Shown here piece by piece: positions 31,005 through 32,873 of a stretch of DNA of 32,873 nt. A program made the position numbers and the translations under genes. Below the pieces are notes generated by a model. The model saw nothing but the letters and a program-made list of their open reading frames with translations. It was not told the DNA's origin and ran no database searches. Position 1 is the stretch's first letter, and every line of letters begins with the position of its first letter. The stretch is from Cryomorphaceae bacterium (GTDB taxonomy: Bacteria > Bacteroidota > Bacteroidia > Flavobacteriales > Schleiferiaceae): assembly GCA_024639785.1 (NCBI GenBank), contig JAHEGI010000002.1, positions 225,239 to 258,111 of the forward strand. Reading direction: 5' to 3'.

Positions 31005-31539
31005 GTGGGGTGGATTCAATCAATACGGAAGGTAGGTCATCGGCCCATTCGAGGCGCACTCGCTCTTCGGCGATGGCATCGACGCGTCGACCTGAATAGT
31101 CAGGTTGGATAGGCAACTCTCTAGAAAAGCGACGGTCCACAAGCACACAAAGTTCAACGCGTTGCGGCCGGCCATAGTCTTGCAAGGCATCCATGGCGGC
31201 ACGTACGCTGCGGCCCGTGTAGAGCACATCATCGACAATAATTACCCGTTTGCCTTCGACCAGCACATCCATTTGGTTCGGACTGGCGGCTAGGGGTTCT
31301 TCGCGACGGCGAAAGTCATCGCGATGAAAGGTGATATCTAGGGCTCCAAAAGGCACCTCGTTGATACCATGTTCTCGCTGTAGTCTGGATACAATAGCCT
31401 CGGCTAAGCGCGTTCCACGCGGCTGCAAGCCAATGATGACGGAATTATTCCAAGGGAAATGAACTTCGTTCAGTTGGCAACAAAGTCGGTGCAGCGTCAG
31501 ATCGCAGTCCCGAGCATCCAGAAGCGTTTTGGTGGCCAT
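30988..31539 (-). CDS. pyrR: Bifunctional PyrR regulator/uracil phosphoribosyltransferase
   Basis: PyrR of 183 residues; in Gram-positive bacteria it binds pyr mRNA and causes attenuation, and it has uracil phosphoribosyltransferase activity. The PRPP-binding motif VIIVDDVLYTGRSVRAA lies at about 99-115, and VIIGLQPRGTRLAE (34-47) and FRRREEPLAASPN are also typical. Length is standard. It is the first gene of the pyrR-pyrB-STAS-barrel set, with a TACCTTTG box ending 8 bp before its ATG. That leaves no room for a classical pyr attenuator in the leader, so regulation by attenuation at this position is unlikely unless transcription starts further upstream. Confidence 0.93.
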   Translation of the reverse strand: MATKTLLDARDCDLTLHRLCCQLNEVHFPWNNSVIIGLQPRGTRLAEAIVSRLQREHGINEVPFGALDITFHRDDFRRREEPLAASPNQMDVLVEGKRVIIVDDVLYTGRSVRAAMDALQDYGRPQRVELCVLVDRRFSRELPIQPDYSGRRVDAIAEERVRLEWADDLPSVLIESTPHAAQR

Positions 31540-31547
31540 GTTGGCAA

Positions 31548-31555
31548 CAAAGGTA
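31548..31555 (-). promoter_or_regulatory. Promoter -7 box of pyrR operon
   Basis: On the minus strand TACCTTTG (31555 to 31548) matches TAnnTTTG, 8 bp before the pyrR ATG. The 79 bp between this box and the rho stop codon show no clear terminator hairpin for rho. Confidence 0.6.
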
Positions 31556-31634
31556 CTTTTTTAGCCGTGAATAGCGCACATCCGCAATTACGCATGTACA
31601 TCCAATCTCGGTTCGTGACTAAAAGGCGTAAATC

Positions 31635-32873
31635 CTAGCTATTCATAGAGATCAAGAACTCCTCGTTGTTGAGTGTTTTGCTCATCCGGTCATGCATAAA
31701 TTCCATCGCTTCAACCGGGGTCATATCGGCTAAATGTCGGCGCAAAATGTACATGCGGCTGAGTACCTCGGATGGGAGTAAGAGGTCCTCTTTCCGTGTC
31801 CCTGACGACATGAGATCGAGGGCAGGCCAAACGCGTCGGTTGGCAATCTTTCGATCCAACTGCATTTCCATGTTGCCTGTGCCTTTAAATTCCTCAAAAA
31901 TAACCTCGTCCATTTTGGACCCTGTGTCAATCAATGCGGTGGCCAAAATGGTCAATGAACCACCGTTTTCAATATTTCGAGCGGCACCAAAGAAACGCTT
32001 GGGGCGATGCAGGGCATTGGCATCAACACCTCCGGAGAGCACTTTTCCGGAAGCGGGGCTGACTGTGTTGTACGCACGGGCTAGTCGCGTAATGGAATCG
32101 AGTAAGATGATCACGTCATGGCCGCATTCAACTAGGCGTTTAGCTTTTTCCAAAACAATGTTGGCCACGCGCACGTGGCGTTCAGCCGGTTCGTCAAAAG
32201 TGGATGCAACCACTTCCGCATTTACACTACGGGCCATATCCGTGACTTCTTCTGGACGTTCATCCACCAAAAGAATGATCATATAGGCCTCGGGGTGGTT
32301 GGCTGCGATGGCATTGGCCACCTCTTTCAACAAAGTGGTTTTACCCGTTTTGGGCTGAGCCACAATCAACCCACGTTGTCCTTTTCCAATGGGAGAAAAC
32401 AAATCAATCACACGGGTAGACAACGTACTTCGACGTCCAGTGAGGTTAAATTTCTCTTCTGGAAAGAGGGGAGTGAGGTGTTCAAAGCTGACGCGGTCCC
32501 GAATGAAATCTGGTTCGCGGCCATTGATGCTAATGACTTTGGTCAAGGGGAAGAATTTCTCCCCTTCTCGCGGTGGGCGAACTTCTCCGCGTACGGTATC
32601 TCCAGTCTTCAGGCCGAATTGCTTGACCTGTTGCACCGAGATATATACGTCGTCCGGAGAGTTTAGGTAGTTATAATCCGAAGAACGCAAGAAGGCAAAA
32701 TTGTCTGGCATCATTTCGACCACCCCTTCGGTGGGGATGATTCCTTCGAATTCATATTGACGACGCTCTGGACGTTCTTGACGTTCCGGGCGCGGACCGC
32801 GTTCGGGACGATCTCCGCGTTCGGGACGATCTCCTCTTGGTCCACGTTCGCCTCGCTCTGGGCGTTCGCCTCG
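31635..32873 (-). CDS. rho: Transcription termination factor Rho (5' end cut by window edge)
   Basis: Hexameric RNA helicase that ends transcription. The frame is open to the window edge, giving 412 visible C-terminal residues; a GTG at 32723 lies inside the conserved [19 protein letters not shown] segment and is not the real start. RNA-binding domain: [20 protein letters not shown] and [17 protein letters not shown]. ATPase core: [18 protein letters not shown] (Walker A), [13 protein letters not shown] (catalytic Glu), [17 protein letters not shown] (Walker B and Q-loop), and [20 protein letters not shown] with [13 protein letters not shown] (R-loop and arginine-finger regions). The part before the RNA-binding domain consists of Arg/Glu/Pro/Gly hexapeptide repeats, a typically disordered insertion in Bacteroidota Rho. 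It ends with MNS and is followed by the pyrR promoter. Confidence 0.97.
   Translation of the reverse strand, partial: RGERPERGERGPRGDRPERGDRPERGPRPERQERPERRQYEFEGIIPTEGVVEMMPDNFAFLRSSDYNYLNSPDDVYISVQQVKQFGLKTGDTVRGEVRPPREGEKFFPLTKVISINGREPDFIRDRVSFEHLTPLFPEEKFNLTGRRSTLSTRVIDLFSPIGKGQRGLIVAQPKTGKTTLLKEVANAIAANHPEAYMIILLVDERPEEVTDMARSVNAEVVASTFDEPAERHVRVANIVLEKAKRLVECGHDVIILLDSITRLARAYNTVSPASGKVLSGGVDANALHRPKRFFGAARNIENGGSLTILATALIDTGSKMDEVIFEEFKGTGNMEMQLDRKIANRRVWPALDLMSSGTRKEDLLLPSEVLSRMYILRRHLADMTPVEAMEFMHDRMSKTLNNEEFLISMNS
32766..32873 (-). repeat. 18-bp tandem repeats encoding RGERPE hexapeptides in rho
   Basis: Read on the minus strand, six consecutive 18-bp units encode [30 protein letters not shown] and RQERPE. 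Positions 32797-32814 and 32815-32832 are identical 18-bp copies. The array runs off the window edge, so the copy number is unknown. Charge is mixed (Arg with Glu/Asp), and no hydrophobic residue occurs. Confidence 0.9.

Noticed and set aside
32721-32723. GTG as the start codon of rho.
   Set aside because: The frame stays open upstream to the window edge and the codon lies inside the conserved [14 protein letters not shown] segment of Rho.

Overview
The window looks like chromosomal DNA from a bacterium of the phylum Bacteroidota, most likely order Flavobacteriales. The signs are promoter-like TAnnTTTG (-7) boxes just upstream of many genes, almost no Shine-Dalgarno sequences, a T9SS-like C-terminal tail on a secreted protein, a DUF5777-type barrel beside YceI, a long Arg/Gly-rich N-terminal region in Rho, and eukaryote-like isocitrate dehydrogenase and aconitase. 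The family or genus cannot be fixed from the sequence alone. I found no tRNA, rRNA, CRISPR array or transposase.

Layout. 1-1180: ribosomal operon rpsF-rpsR-rplI, with promoter and terminator. 1190-4551: an O-antigen-ligase/TPR membrane protein, a VIT1/CCC1 metal transporter and a CruF-like carotenoid protein. 4576-7741: dnaX, with an A10 slippery site followed at once by a -1 frame stop, and icd with a strong terminator. 7795-8027: a non-coding stretch with direct and inverted repeats. 8028-14992: a cell-surface polysaccharide block (aldo/keto reductase, two GT2 glycosyltransferases, a sulfotransferase, Wzt- and Wzm-like ABC exporter subunits) followed by a MacB/FtsX-type permease; most of it is clearly richer in G+C than its surroundings. 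15045-18230: a secreted protein with a T9SS-like tail, then aconitase.

18301-23244: six co-directional genes with gaps of at most 11 bp: an MFS transporter, a monohaem c-type lipoprotein, a YceI protein, a DUF5777-like outer-membrane barrel, a dihaem c-type lipoprotein and an L-2-hydroxyglutarate oxidase. The four middle genes are the best candidate here for a poorly described system: an envelope redox module built from three copies of one small cytochrome domain, a lipid/quinone-binding lipocalin-like protein and a barrel.

23241-26038 (minus strand): an AstE/AspA-family deacylase, purB and a stand-alone HsdR_N-like nuclease-fold protein. 26071-29006 (plus): an acyltransferase with an altered HX5D motif, an MbnP-like lipoprotein and the murein-recycling ligase Mpl. 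29015-31539 (minus): pyrR-pyrB-STAS protein-barrel protein. 31635-32873: rho, cut by the window edge inside a hexapeptide-repeat region.

Several starts were chosen over longer in-frame alternatives because a TAnnTTTG box or an upstream gene end argues for the shorter form (VIT1, acyltransferase, purB, YceI, dihaem cytochrome, pyrB, Wzm). All family names come from recognising motifs and known family patterns; no database search was run.
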